Both the position numbers and the translations under genes were made by a program. The notes beneath the pieces were generated by a model that saw nothing but the letters and a program-made list of their open reading frames with translations, searched no databases and was not told the origin of the DNA. Source: Pseudomonadota bacterium (GTDB lineage: Bacteria > Pseudomonadota > Gammaproteobacteria > Acidithiobacillales > Acidithiobacillaceae). Taken from it: 17,172 nt of DNA. This document shows, in pieces, positions 7,251 to 14,708 of this stretch (the first letter of the stretch is position 1; each line of letters opens with the position of its first letter). The DNA lies in assembly GCA_021827445.1 (NCBI GenBank), contig JAKAVW010000028.1, positions 1-17,172 on the forward strand, read 5' to 3'.

Positions 7251-9229
7251 CGCCAGAGCGCCAGCAGGATCAACAGGGTCAGAAAACTGTAAAGCAGATA
7301 CAGGGTGATGCGGCCCTGCTGCAGGCGCAACACCTGCGCCGAGAGCCAGAAGACGATGCGGTTCAGGGGTTGATAGATGCCGCGGTACACCGGTTCGCCG
7401 ATCCGTACCCGCCAGCGGCCGGCATCGTTCGCCTGCCGCTCCGCCTGATACAGCGGGGCGAATATGCGCAGGAGGGGTTGCGCAAAACCCATGGGACTAT
7501 CCTGCATGGCCGGGGTCCGGATGGGAAAGCCACAGGCCCAGGCCGGCACGCGCCGCAGGGGCCGGCCGAAGAAACTCCAGATCAGGAGAAAACTCAGACC
7601 GAGGGCGGTCGCCATGCCGAGGAAGAAAATCACCGGACTGTAACTGGCGCGTTGTGCGGAGACCGGGGTCAGCCACAACCCTTGCTGGATGGCGAAACCC
7701 TGACCGAGCATCTCCTGCAACACGGGATGCAGCAGATTCAACAGGACACCCGGAAAGAGTCCGAGGAAAATGCAGGCGACACTCAGCAGGGCCATGGCCG
7801 ACCGTTCCCAGCGTCCGGCCTCGTGGGCGTGCCGGGTGCCGCGCGCCTGGCCGAGAAAGGCGATGCCGTAAAACTTGACCATGGCATAGGCCGCCAGAGC
7901 GACCGCCAGCACCACGCCGGAGGCCGCCAACGGTAAGACCGCACTGAGGGTACTTTGGGGCAGGGCGGGGGATAGCAGAAAGGCTTGCAGGAGCAGCCAT
8001 TCGGAGGCAAAGCCGTTGAGCGGGGGCAACCCGGCGATGGCGAGGGTACCCAGGAGCATGAAAAATGCGGTCTGGGGCATCTGCCGGATCATGCCGCCCA
8101 GGCGATCCATGGCCACGCTGCCGGCTCCGTGCAGGACGCTGCCACTGCCGAGAAAAAGCAGTCCCTTGAAGAAAGCATGATTAAGGGCGTGATACAGGGC
8201 GGCGGCCAGGGCCAGGGCCGCCAGGGCATTGAGCCCATGTGCGCGGAAGATCAGGGCGAGGCCGAAAGCCACCATGATCAGCCCCATATTTTCTATGGAG
8301 GAATAGGCCAGCAGGCGCTTCATGTCGGTCTGGACGGCGGCGAAAAGCACACCGAAGAGGGCCGTTGCGAGGCCCACCATCAAGACAAAAGGACCCCACC
8401 ACATGGCCAGCTTGCCGAGGAAGAGAAAGTCCACCCGTAACATGCCATAGAAGGCTATTTGCAGCATTGCCCCGCTCATCAGCGCGGAGACCGGGGCGGG
8501 GGCGGCGGGGTGGGCATCCGGCAGCCAGATATGCAGAGGGAGCAGCCCCGCCTTGGCACTGAAACCGAAAAAGGTGAGGAGAAAGGCGGTCGCTGCCCAG
8601 AACGCATTGAGGGGGGCGTGCAGCATGGCGCTGAATGGCCCGCCCTGGCTTATGGTCGCCCCGGCGAGGATGACAAAGCCCAGCAAAATGGCCAGCGCCC
8701 CCAGGTGGGCGATGAGCAGATAGAGGAAACCGGCGCGTTGGCTATCGGCTTTTTCATGCTCTGTCACTACCAGAAAATACGAGGCCAGCGCCATGCTTTC
8801 CCAAGCGACCAGAAAGGTGAAGGCGTTGGCCGCCAGCAGAACCAGCCCCATCCCCAGCAGAAAAACGTGGTATTGGAGCATCAAGCGGCGCAGTGCCGGC
8901 CCTGGCAGGGAGCGGAAGTAGCCGGTGGCAAACAGCGCAACCGCGCAGGCCAGCAGTCCCAGCAGGATCAGGAAAAATCCCGAGAGGGGATCGATCTGGA
9001 AAGACCAGGGCAGCGCGGGGAGAGGGCCGCGCAGTTGCAGATGGTCCGGGGTGGCCGTCAGCGCGGTGAATCCGGCGGTGGTTAGGAGCAGGGCGACCAT
9101 GCTGCTTAGGGGGAAGACCAGGCGGCAGGCGAGGGTCGGCCAGCCGCCCAGCAGCAAGCCCGATAACCCCAGGCCCAGCCAGAGCAGTAATGCTCCGGTG
9201 GCCAGATCCAGGGGCAGGCAGGAGATCAC
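7247..9229 (-). CDS. hyfB: HyfB/HycC/NuoL-like antiporter-type membrane subunit
   Basis: This 660-residue protein with roughly 16 membrane segments has the length of HyfB (672 in E. coli). Core antiporter residues are present: E144 in V-A-W-E-S-M-A-L-A-S, K226 in F-S-A-K-A-G-L-L-P-L, the L-P-D-A-H-P-A-A-P-A-P-V-S segment after it, Y-S-S-I-E-N-M-G-L, and H-A-L-N-H-A-F-F-K. A C-terminal extension (about residue 540 onward) contains a cytoplasmic patch (P-A-W-A-C-G) and a last membrane helix, as in HycC/HyfB. It is the first structural gene of the complex; its ATG overlaps the stop of the upstream XRE-cupin regulator (ATGA). With the HyfF-like protein it gives two pumping modules; the third antiporter-like subunit of E. 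coli Hyf (HyfD) is absent. Confidence 0.93.
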   Translation of the reverse strand: MISCLPLDLATGALLLWLGLGLSGLLLGGWPTLACRLVFPLSSMVALLLTTAGFTALTATPDHLQLRGPLPALPWSFQIDPLSGFFLILLGLLACAVALFATGYFRSLPGPALRRLMLQYHVFLLGMGLVLLAANAFTFLVAWESMALASYFLVVTEHEKADSQRAGFLYLLIAHLGALAILLGFVILAGATISQGGPFSAMLHAPLNAFWAATAFLLTFFGFSAKAGLLPLHIWLPDAHPAAPAPVSALMSGAMLQIAFYGMLRVDFLFLGKLAMWWGPFVLMVGLATALFGVLFAAVQTDMKRLLAYSSIENMGLIMVAFGLALIFRAHGLNALAALALAAALYHALNHAFFKGLLFLGSGSVLHGAGSVAMDRLGGMIRQMPQTAFFMLLGTLAIAGLPPLNGFASEWLLLQAFLLSPALPQSTLSAVLPLAASGVVLAVALAAYAMVKFYGIAFLGQARGTRHAHEAGRWERSAMALLSVACIFLGLFPGVLLNLLHPVLQEMLGQGFAIQQGLWLTPVSAQRASYSPVIFFLGMATALGLSFLLIWSFFGRPLRRVPAWACGFPIRTPAMQDSPMGFAQPLLRIFAPLYQAERQANDAGRWRVRIGEPVYRGIYQPLNRIVFWLSAQVLRLQQGRITLYLLYSFLTLLILLALWR

Positions 9230-9771
9230 TGGGCCACCACCACCAGCAGAGTGGTCGCGCTGTCACCGTGGTTGTGCCAGTTGTGGGGCAGGCGCGGATC
9301 ATAGTAGATGGCGTCGCCTTCTTCCAGCGCTGTCGATATGCCGCTTTGCTCAAAGGTGGCCGTCCCGCGGGTGACGATGGCGAACTCTTCGCCGTCGGCG
9401 CTGGCGTAGGGGTGTTCACCACACTCTCCACCGGGTTCGAGTACCATCAGCAGGGGTTGCATCTTTTTTTGCGGCAGGCCGCGGGCCAGGGGTTCCAGGA
9501 AGGCGTGTGAGCCAGCACTGTACACCTTGCGGCGGTCGCCGCTGCGCATGATCAGTGGCAGATCTTCCGTTTCCCCGTCATCGAAAATCGCGACGATAGG
9601 AACCTGCAGCGCCGCGCAGATTTTCTCCAGAGTGGCGATGGAGGGGGAGTTTTGCCCCGTTTCGATCTGCGAGAGCGCGCTGGGTGAAATATCAGCGCGC
9701 GTGGCCAGACCACGCACGGACCAGCCTTTATCTTCGCGGAGTTGGCGAATTTTTTTGCAGACTTGTTCCAT
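9226..9771 (-). CDS. XRE-family transcriptional regulator with cupin domain
   Basis: The protein has an N-terminal XRE/Cro helix-turn-helix (K-K-I-R-Q-L-R-E, then G-L-A-T-R-A-D-I-S-P-S-A-L-S-Q-I-E-T-G-Q-N-S-P-S) and a C-terminal cupin fold. The cupin part shows an E-H-P-Y plus E-E-F motif and P-H-N-W-H-N-H-G, where histidines and a glutamate could bind a metal or small ligand. This is the SutR/PuuR-like architecture of ligand-responsive regulators. I prefer the ATG at 9771 (M-E-Q-V-C-K-K), which places the HTH at the usual distance from the N-terminus; an upstream in-frame ATG at 9807 would add 12 residues. Neither has a clear ribosome-binding site. Its stop overlaps the hyfB start, so regulator and complex are very probably one transcript, and autoregulation is likely. 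The signal sensed is unknown. Confidence 0.9.
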   Translation of the reverse strand: MEQVCKKIRQLREDKGWSVRGLATRADISPSALSQIETGQNSPSIATLEKICAALQVPIVAIFDDGETEDLPLIMRSGDRRKVYSAGSHAFLEPLARGLPQKKMQPLLMVLEPGGECGEHPYASADGEEFAIVTRGTATFEQSGISTALEEGDAIYYDPRLPHNWHNHGDSATTLLVVVAQ

Positions 9772-9828
9772 GAGGGCAAAGTGTACGTTAAAACACGCAT
9801 CATGCAATCTATTTTGAACGGCTTTCCG

Positions 9829-10920
9829 CTACACGTTGAACAAAAAGTTCAACACATCCCCATCCTGCACCACGTATTCCTTCCCTTCCGCACGCATCTT
9901 GCCCGCTTCCTTGGCCCCGTGTTCGCCCTTGTACCCAACGAAATCATCATAGGCGATCGTTTGGGCGCGGATGAAGCCACGTTCAAAATCACTGTGAATA
10001 ACCCCCGCCGCCTGTGGCGCCGTGGCGCCCACCGGGATGGTCCAGGCGCGGACCTCTTTGACGCCGGCCGTGAAGTAGGTTTGTAAGCCGAGCAAACGGT
10101 AAGCCGCACGAATGATGCGGTTGAGGCCAGGTTCCTCCAGTCCCAGGTCCTGCAGAAAGGCGTTCTGTTCCTCCGGCTCCAGTTCTGCCAGTTCTGACTC
10201 AATGGCGGCGCAAACCGGGACGACGCTGGCGTGCTGTTCAGCGGCCCAAGCCTCCAGCGGCGCCCGCCAGGGACCATCCTGCAACTCGTCCTCGGCGACA
10301 TTGGCAATGACCATGAGAGGCTTCATGGTCAGCAGGCAGAGGCTGCGCAGATGCTCCCGCTCCTCGCTGTTCAGGTTCAGGCTGGCGGCCGGCTTGCCTT
10401 CATTGAGGTGGGGCAGGAGGCGGGTCATGGCGGCGACTTCGGCCACCGCGTCCTTGTTGCCCCCCTTGGCCTGCCGCGCCACCCGCGCCTGGGCCTTCTC
10501 CACGGTGCCGAGGTCAGCCAGAATCAGCTCCGTCAGCACCACCTCCAGATCCGCCACCGGGTCTACATGGCCGCTCACATGGACCACGTTGGGGTCCTCA
10601 AAGCAGCGAGTGACCAAGGCAATGGCGTCTGTCTCGCGGATATGGGCGAGAAACTGGTTGCCCAGACCCTCACCCTGCGCCGCGCCGGCCACCAGCCCGG
10701 CGATGTCCACGAACTCCATGGTGGCGTGCTGTACCTTCTGTGGTTTGACGATCTCTGCGAGGGTCTCAAGCCGGGGATCCGGCACCGCCACCAGACCGAC
10801 GTTCGGCTCAATCGTGCAGAAGGGATAATTCTCCGCCGCGATACCCGCCCTGGTGATGGCGTTGAAAAGGGTGGATTTGCCGACATTGGGTAAGCCGACG
10901 ATGCCGCAGGCCAAAGCCAT
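9829..10920 (-). CDS. ychF: Ribosome-binding ATPase YchF (Obg-like)
   Basis: This 363-residue member of the Obg/TRAFAC family matches the standard length. The P-loop G-L-P-N-V-G-K-S-T is at residues 9-17, D-I-A-G-L-V-x-G-A-x-x-G-x-G-L-G-N at ~72-88 is the switch II region, and the base-specificity motif reads N-V-A-E instead of N-K-x-D, which is why YchF prefers ATP over GTP. A coiled-coil insert and a C-terminal TGS domain (ending G-D-V-L-N-F-L-F-N-V) complete the fold. It binds ribosomes and influences stress responses. The pth-ychF pair, 9 bp apart here, is conserved in many bacteria. The stop lies 57 bp before the XRE-cupin start on the same strand, so read-through into the hyf-like operon is possible. 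Confidence 0.97.
   Translation of the reverse strand: MALACGIVGLPNVGKSTLFNAITRAGIAAENYPFCTIEPNVGLVAVPDPRLETLAEIVKPQKVQHATMEFVDIAGLVAGAAQGEGLGNQFLAHIRETDAIALVTRCFEDPNVVHVSGHVDPVADLEVVLTELILADLGTVEKAQARVARQAKGGNKDAVAEVAAMTRLLPHLNEGKPAASLNLNSEEREHLRSLCLLTMKPLMVIANVAEDELQDGPWRAPLEAWAAEQHASVVPVCAAIESELAELEPEEQNAFLQDLGLEEPGLNRIIRAAYRLLGLQTYFTAGVKEVRAWTIPVGATAPQAAGVIHSDFERGFIRAQTIAYDDFVGYKGEHGAKEAGKMRAEGKEYVVQDGDVLNFLFNV
9835..9853. promoter_or_regulatory. Perfect GTTGAAC-N5-GTTCAAC palindrome upstream of the XRE-cupin gene
   Basis: GTTGAACAAAAAGTTCAAC is a perfect 7-bp inverted repeat with a 5-base A spacer. It lies over the last codons of ychF and ~64-80 bp upstream of the preferred XRE-cupin start. 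A further TTGAAC half-site sits at 9814-9819. It could be an operator for the adjacent HTH regulator or an RNA hairpin; no U-run follows on the - strand, which argues against a simple terminator. Its coding role in ychF (N-F-L-F-N-V) may explain part of the symmetry. Confidence 0.4.
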
Positions 10921-10929
10921 AAGAAACTC

Positions 10930-11499
10930 CTAATCGCTATGCAGGGTTTTTTGTGCCGCATCCGCGCGGCCGCTGAGAAAATCGGGAAGGACGCCGAGAC
11001 TGCGTTCAATCGCCTCGTCAATCAGGGTCTTATCCGCTGCCGTCGGAGCGCCAAGCACATAACCGATGACCGCATCTTTGTGCCCCGGATGGCCGATACC
11101 GATGCGCAGCCGCCAGTAATCGCGGGTGCCCAAGGCACGGTCGAGATCGCGTAAGCCGTTGTGCCCGCCATGACCACCACCGCGTTTCAGTCGTGCCCTG
11201 CCCGGGGGTAGGTCCAGCTCATCATGAATCACCAGAATCCGTTCTACGGGCACTTTATAAAAGGCCGCCATAGCCTGTACCGGGCCACCGCTGCGGTTCA
11301 TGAAATCCTGCGGCATACACAGCCCCAGTTCCAGTCCGGAAGCGCGTGCCGTAGCGGCCAGACAATGCCAGCGTTTCTCCATACGCAAAGACGCCCCGAC
11401 CCGGTCTGCAAGGGTCTGGAGCGTCCAAAAACCGGCATTATGGCGGGTCCGGGCGTATTCCGCACCGGGGTTACCCAGGCCCGCCAACAACCAGTCCAT
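10930..11499 (-). CDS. pth: Peptidyl-tRNA hydrolase
   Basis: Pth releases peptides from peptidyl-tRNAs that drop off the ribosome. The 189-residue protein keeps the catalytic and substrate-binding residues at the E. coli positions: N10 in G-L-G-N-P-G, H20 in R-H-N-A-G, N68 in D-F-M-N-R-S-G, D93 in I-H-D-E-L-D, and N114 in G-G-G-H-G-G-H-N-G-L. It starts 6 bp after the rplY stop, with GAGG formed near the end of rplY, and ends 9 bp before ychF. This fits the rplY-pth-ychF translation operon. Confidence 0.97.
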   Translation of the reverse strand: MDWLLAGLGNPGAEYARTRHNAGFWTLQTLADRVGASLRMEKRWHCLAATARASGLELGLCMPQDFMNRSGGPVQAMAAFYKVPVERILVIHDELDLPPGRARLKRGGGHGGHNGLRDLDRALGTRDYWRLRIGIGHPGHKDAVIGYVLGAPTAADKTLIDEAIERSLGVLPDFLSGRADAAQKTLHSD

Positions 11500-11505
11500 A
11501 AGGCC

Positions 11506-12114
11506 TCAGGTGGTGGTCTCCGGGGCTTCTTCCGCCTCGGCACCGGTACGCGGATTGTGGATGGAGACGATTTCCTTGTCATCCTCATGCTGCAGGGGCA
11601 GGAGGATGATGCCTTCGGGCACCGTGATCTGGGACAGGTGCAGACTTTCCCCCACCAGCAGCTTGCCAATGTCGATTTCAATGGCCTCTGGCAGGCGGCC
11701 CACCGGGGCTTCCACTTCCACTTCCACCAGGGCGCGGTGCAGTACACCGCCGGCCTTGATACCAGCACAGGTCGTCTCGTTCAGGAAGTGGATAGGTACG
11801 TGCAAATGCACCCGCTCACCAGCATGAACACGTAAAAAGTCCATATGCAGGACCTCTTCCTTGTAGGGATGCATCTGAATGTCGCGGATCAGCGCGGTTT
11901 CTTTCCCTTTGGGGAATTCCAGGGTGATGACGCTGGTATAGGCGCGGTCATCGGGCAGCAGTTTGCGGAGCAGGCGGGCTTCAATGCTGAGACCCAGCGC
12001 CGGCTTGCCGTCTCCGTACAGCACGGCGGGCACCATACCGGTACGGCGCAGGCGGCGGCTGGCCCGGCGGCCATTTTCTTCACGCGGCTCGGCCGCAATC
12101 GCAAAATCTGTCAT
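11506..12114 (-). CDS. rplY: 50S ribosomal protein L25/general stress protein Ctc
   Basis: This is the 5S rRNA-binding protein L25 in its long CTC/TL5 form, 202 residues. It has an N-terminal L25 beta-barrel (R-E-E-N-G-R-R-A-S-R-R-L-R-R-T-G-M-V-P-A-V-L-Y-G, then the D-I-Q-M-H-P region at ~78-83) and a C-terminal CTC domain (residues ~95-185) ending in an acidic tail. E. coli L25 has only the first domain. The ATG at 12114 follows AAGGAG by 8 bases, and this site overlaps the stop region of mrdA, so the two genes are likely co-transcribed. It precedes pth by 6 bp. Confidence 0.96.
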   Translation of the reverse strand: MTDFAIAAEPREENGRRASRRLRRTGMVPAVLYGDGKPALGLSIEARLLRKLLPDDRAYTSVITLEFPKGKETALIRDIQMHPYKEEVLHMDFLRVHAGERVHLHVPIHFLNETTCAGIKAGGVLHRALVEVEVEAPVGRLPEAIEIDIGKLLVGESLHLSQITVPEGIILLPLQHEDDKEIVSIHNPRTGAEAEEAPETTT

Positions 12115-12126
12115 TTTTTGGACTCC

Positions 12127-14037
12127 TTATGGTGTCATGGAATGAGCGGGGCGAGGGTTGACAGGACCTTTCTCCCCAATGGCAAGGGGCGCATCATAAT
12201 GCGCTGTGGGTTTTTCGGCAACCTTTTCTGGTGGTTTTTCATCGGGCTGCAAATAGGCTTTGATCACCGCGCGAGCCACCGGCAGGGCTTGCCAGGCATT
12301 GTGCCCGCCATATTCCACTACCACGGCGACGGCGATTTTGGGGTGATGTACCGGCGCCCAACCGATAAAAAGAGAGTCGTTGTTATAGACGGTGTGGCCA
12401 TTTTTATAACCCACCGGTACTTGTGCCGTGCCTGTTTTCCCGGCAATGGTAATGCCGGGAATGCTGATGGTATGACAGGTGCCGGTGGTGACACAGGCCT
12501 CCATACCCTTATGGACGGCATGCATGGCCGCCGCCGAAATATGCAGATTAACAGGTGGCGCATGAGGAATGGGTGTTGTCTGGCCGGTATTCGGATTGAT
12601 GAGCGCTTTGGCGACCTGGGGCTGAACCAGATAGCCGCCGTTGGCGAGGGCGGAGACCGCGCGGGCCAACTGCAATGGCGTTTCCAGCAAATAACCCTGA
12701 CCGATTCCGAGAATGACGGAATCTCCCGTGTACCAGGGCGCATGCAGATGCTTACGCTTCCAGGCCGGAGTCGGCACCAGACCACTGGCACCGCCCGGCA
12801 GATCGATGGGGGTTTTTCTGCCGAAGCCAAATCGCCACAGGGTCTTGTCTTGCAGGGCGATGCCCATTTTCACTGCGAGCTTGTAGTAAAAGACGTCTAC
12901 CGACCAGGCTAGCGCCTTGGTCAGGCCGGTGTTGCCGAATCCCGCCCGGTTCCAGTCCCAATAGGTGTGGCCGCCGAGCTGATAATTGCCCGCACAGAAG
13001 GTATGAAAATCCGGAGTGATGACGCCTTCCTGCACCGCCTGTATGGAATAGAAGGGTTTGGCGCAGGAGCCCGGTGGATAGAGACCATTGTCCGCACGGT
13101 TCATCAGCGGTCGCCCTGGGTTATCCAGGAGACTCTGCCAGTGGGCCGTGCTGATGCCGTCCACGAACCAGTTGGCGTTGAAGCTGGGACTGGTGACCAT
13201 GGCCAGTACGGCGCCATTGTTAGGATCCAAAGCAACGATGGCGCCGCGATACCCTTTGCCTTTTTGTAAAGCCGCTGCCCCCGCCTGTTGCACGCGTAGG
13301 CGCAGATGGGTGAGCAAATTATCTCCGGGGTGCGCCGGCATCTCACGCAGCGTGCCCACCTGTAGCCCGCGCGCGTCGATATCCTTGATCCTATAGCCCA
13401 TGGTGCCGCGTAGTTGTCGCTCGTAATAGCGCTCCAGGCCATTCTTGCCGATATAATTACGCCCGACATAATTGCGGGCGTGAAAATCCTGCAGATCGGC
13501 GGCAGTAACAGGGCCGACATAGCCGACGACGTGGGAGAAAAGTGCATCATAGGGATAATAGCGATGAAGCAAGGCGACCACCCGCACGCCGGGTAGGTCC
13601 AGCGCGCGTACGGCTACAGCGGCGATCTGCGCTGGTGTCAGATTGGTCTTGAGGACCACTGGATCGAAATCCGGCTTTCCCAGGCGCAAATCCTGAAATT
13701 GGCGCATATCGTCTGCGCTCAGACCGAGCATCTGCTGCAGGCGCTGCAACGTCTCCTGCAAATGGGGCACCTGGTCGGGGGTGATTTCCAGGGCATAGGT
13801 AGGCTGGTTTTCCGCCAGCGCCGCACCATGATCGGCAAGCACCAGACCGCGGGGCGGGGCGACGGGGACGAGAGCTACATGATTATCGTAAGCCAGTGTG
13901 CGGAACTTGGAAAAATGTAGTATCTCAAGGTCCATAATACGTAATACCACAGCGAGAATCGCCAATAGCATCAGCACCGTCGCGACGCCGAGTCGGAAGC
14001 GGAAGCTGCTATGCTGGTCAGGATCAGAAAGAGGCAT
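12127..14037 (-). CDS. mrdA: Penicillin-binding protein 2 (elongasome transpeptidase)
   Basis: PBP2 cross-links peptidoglycan during cell elongation, in complex with RodA and MreBCD. The 636-residue protein (E. coli 633) has an N-terminal membrane anchor (residues ~20-40), a PBP dimerisation/pedestal domain (with R-x-Y-P-Y-D and H-V-V-G-Y-V-G), and a transpeptidase domain. The transpeptidase domain shows S-x-x-K as G-S-C-A-K-P, S-x-N/D as S-V-D, and K-T-G as A-G-K-T-G-T-A-Q. The Cys next to the catalytic Ser is an uncommon variant; many homologues have Thr there. I chose the ATG at 14037 because it puts the membrane helix near the N-terminus; the frame stays open upstream but the extra stretch opposes the ZapB-like and zapA genes. 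No rodA or mre genes are adjacent: rplY follows 12 bp later, an unusual neighbour for mrdA. Confidence 0.95.
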   Translation of the reverse strand: MPLSDPDQHSSFRFRLGVATVLMLLAILAVVLRIMDLEILHFSKFRTLAYDNHVALVPVAPPRGLVLADHGAALAENQPTYALEITPDQVPHLQETLQRLQQMLGLSADDMRQFQDLRLGKPDFDPVVLKTNLTPAQIAAVAVRALDLPGVRVVALLHRYYPYDALFSHVVGYVGPVTAADLQDFHARNYVGRNYIGKNGLERYYERQLRGTMGYRIKDIDARGLQVGTLREMPAHPGDNLLTHLRLRVQQAGAAALQKGKGYRGAIVALDPNNGAVLAMVTSPSFNANWFVDGISTAHWQSLLDNPGRPLMNRADNGLYPPGSCAKPFYSIQAVQEGVITPDFHTFCAGNYQLGGHTYWDWNRAGFGNTGLTKALAWSVDVFYYKLAVKMGIALQDKTLWRFGFGRKTPIDLPGGASGLVPTPAWKRKHLHAPWYTGDSVILGIGQGYLLETPLQLARAVSALANGGYLVQPQVAKALINPNTGQTTPIPHAPPVNLHISAAAMHAVHKGMEACVTTGTCHTISIPGITIAGKTGTAQVPVGYKNGHTVYNNDSLFIGWAPVHHPKIAVAVVVEYGGHNAWQALPVARAVIKAYLQPDEKPPEKVAEKPTAHYDAPLAIGEKGPVNPRPAHSMTP

Positions 14038-14060
14038 AATCGGGAACGACCTGGTTCGGT

Positions 14061-14089
14061 TTGCAAATGACTGGGGCGCTTCGTACACT
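14061..14089 (+). promoter_or_regulatory. Candidate sigma-70 promoter for the zapB-like/zapA cluster
   Basis: TTGCAA (14061-14066) and TACACT (14084-14089) are separated by 17 bases. This predicts a start near 14096, about 29 bases before the preferred GTG start at 14125. It lies in the short divergent gap between mrdA and the ZapB-like gene, where a promoter is required. Confidence 0.5.
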
Positions 14090-14124
14090 CGGAAGCAAAA
14101 TCCTTGGTGAGATGGGGTGGCGCA

Positions 14125-14364
14125 GTGTTGGAGTCCCGTTTTGAATCTCTGTTCGCAGAGCTGGAAAGTATTGTAACGGATTATCGCGGATTGCGTCGTC
14201 ATCTGGAAGGAGACGGGCGTGACAAGCGTTCGCTGCAGGGTCTGCAAAAACAAATCCAGATGCTCGATGCCGAAAATGTCTTGCTGCGGGAACGTCAGGA
14301 AGGGGTATGCCGGCGCTTGAGTGAGTTGCTCGCGCAGGTGAGCCAGTGGGAAAACGAAGCATAA
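14125..14364 (+). CDS. Small coiled-coil protein, ZapB-like (TIGR02449-type)
   Basis: This ~79-residue protein is almost entirely predicted coiled coil, with heptad-like leucines (L-F-A-E-L-E-S-I, L-R-R-H-L, L-Q-K-Q-I-Q-M-L-D-A-E-N-V-L-L-R-E-R, L-S-E-L-L-A-Q-V). It lies immediately upstream of zapA, where proteobacteria commonly carry a small ZapB-like protein of the TIGR02449 family, likely acting at the FtsZ ring. There is no in-frame ATG. I prefer GTG at 14125 with GGGGTGG ending about 5 bases upstream; GTG 14107 or TTG 14104 are alternatives. It is separated from the zapA start by 22 bp. Confidence 0.75.
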   Translation: MLESRFESLFAELESIVTDYRGLRRHLEGDGRDKRSLQGLQKQIQMLDAENVLLRERQEGVCRRLSELLAQVSQWENEA

Positions 14365-14386
14365 AACCATACTGATGGAGATGAAC

Positions 14387-14701
14387 GTGCCAGAAACAAC
14401 CCGCAGTTCCGCCACCCATCACGTCACTATCACTTTGCTGGGGCAAAGTTATCAGGTGCCCTGCCAACCTGAAGAGCAGGTACTGCTGCTGGAGGCGGTG
14501 GCATTACTGAATCAGCAGCTCGAAGCCACCCGGGCCGGAGGTCGCACGATTGGTAAGGAGCGCACGGCGCTGATGGTGGCGGTTAATCTGGCAGCAGATC
14601 TGCAGCGTGCGCGCCAGGAATTGCAGGCGCGCGATGATCAACTCGATGCGGTGGAGGCCCGCCTGCGCTGGCTGGTTGACATGGGTAAGGGGGCGGAGTA
14701 G
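14387..14701 (+). CDS. zapA: Cell division protein ZapA
   Basis: ZapA bundles FtsZ protofilaments at the division ring. The protein of about 104 residues has the N-terminal beta-strand domain (H-V-T-I-T-L-L-G-Q-S-Y-Q-V-P-C) followed by a helix with A-V-A-L-L-N-Q-Q-L and then a long coiled coil (E-R-T-A-L-M-V-A-V-N-L-A-A-D-L), which is the ZapA layout and length. GTG at 14387 is favoured because GGAG (14377-14380) sits 6 bases upstream; ATGs at 14375 and 14381 are in frame but have no well-spaced site. It is followed at once by 6S RNA and fau, the classical order in proteobacteria, which strengthens both assignments. Confidence 0.93.
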   Translation: MPETTRSSATHHVTITLLGQSYQVPCQPEEQVLLLEAVALLNQQLEATRAGGRTIGKERTALMVAVNLAADLQRARQELQARDDQLDAVEARLRWLVDMGKGAE

Positions 14702-14708
14702 CTTGGTT

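Noticed and set aside
2081..9229. Respiratory complex I (nuo) operon
   Set aside because: Gene order and signatures (HyfE-like subunit, fused NuoC-NuoD type large subunit, HycD-type NuoH) fit hydrogenase-4-like complexes; NuoE, F, G, I, J and A are absent.
14038..14415. N-terminal extension of mrdA
   Set aside because: It opposes the ZapB-like and zapA genes and would put the membrane anchor about 140 residues into the protein; the 636-residue version fits PBP2.
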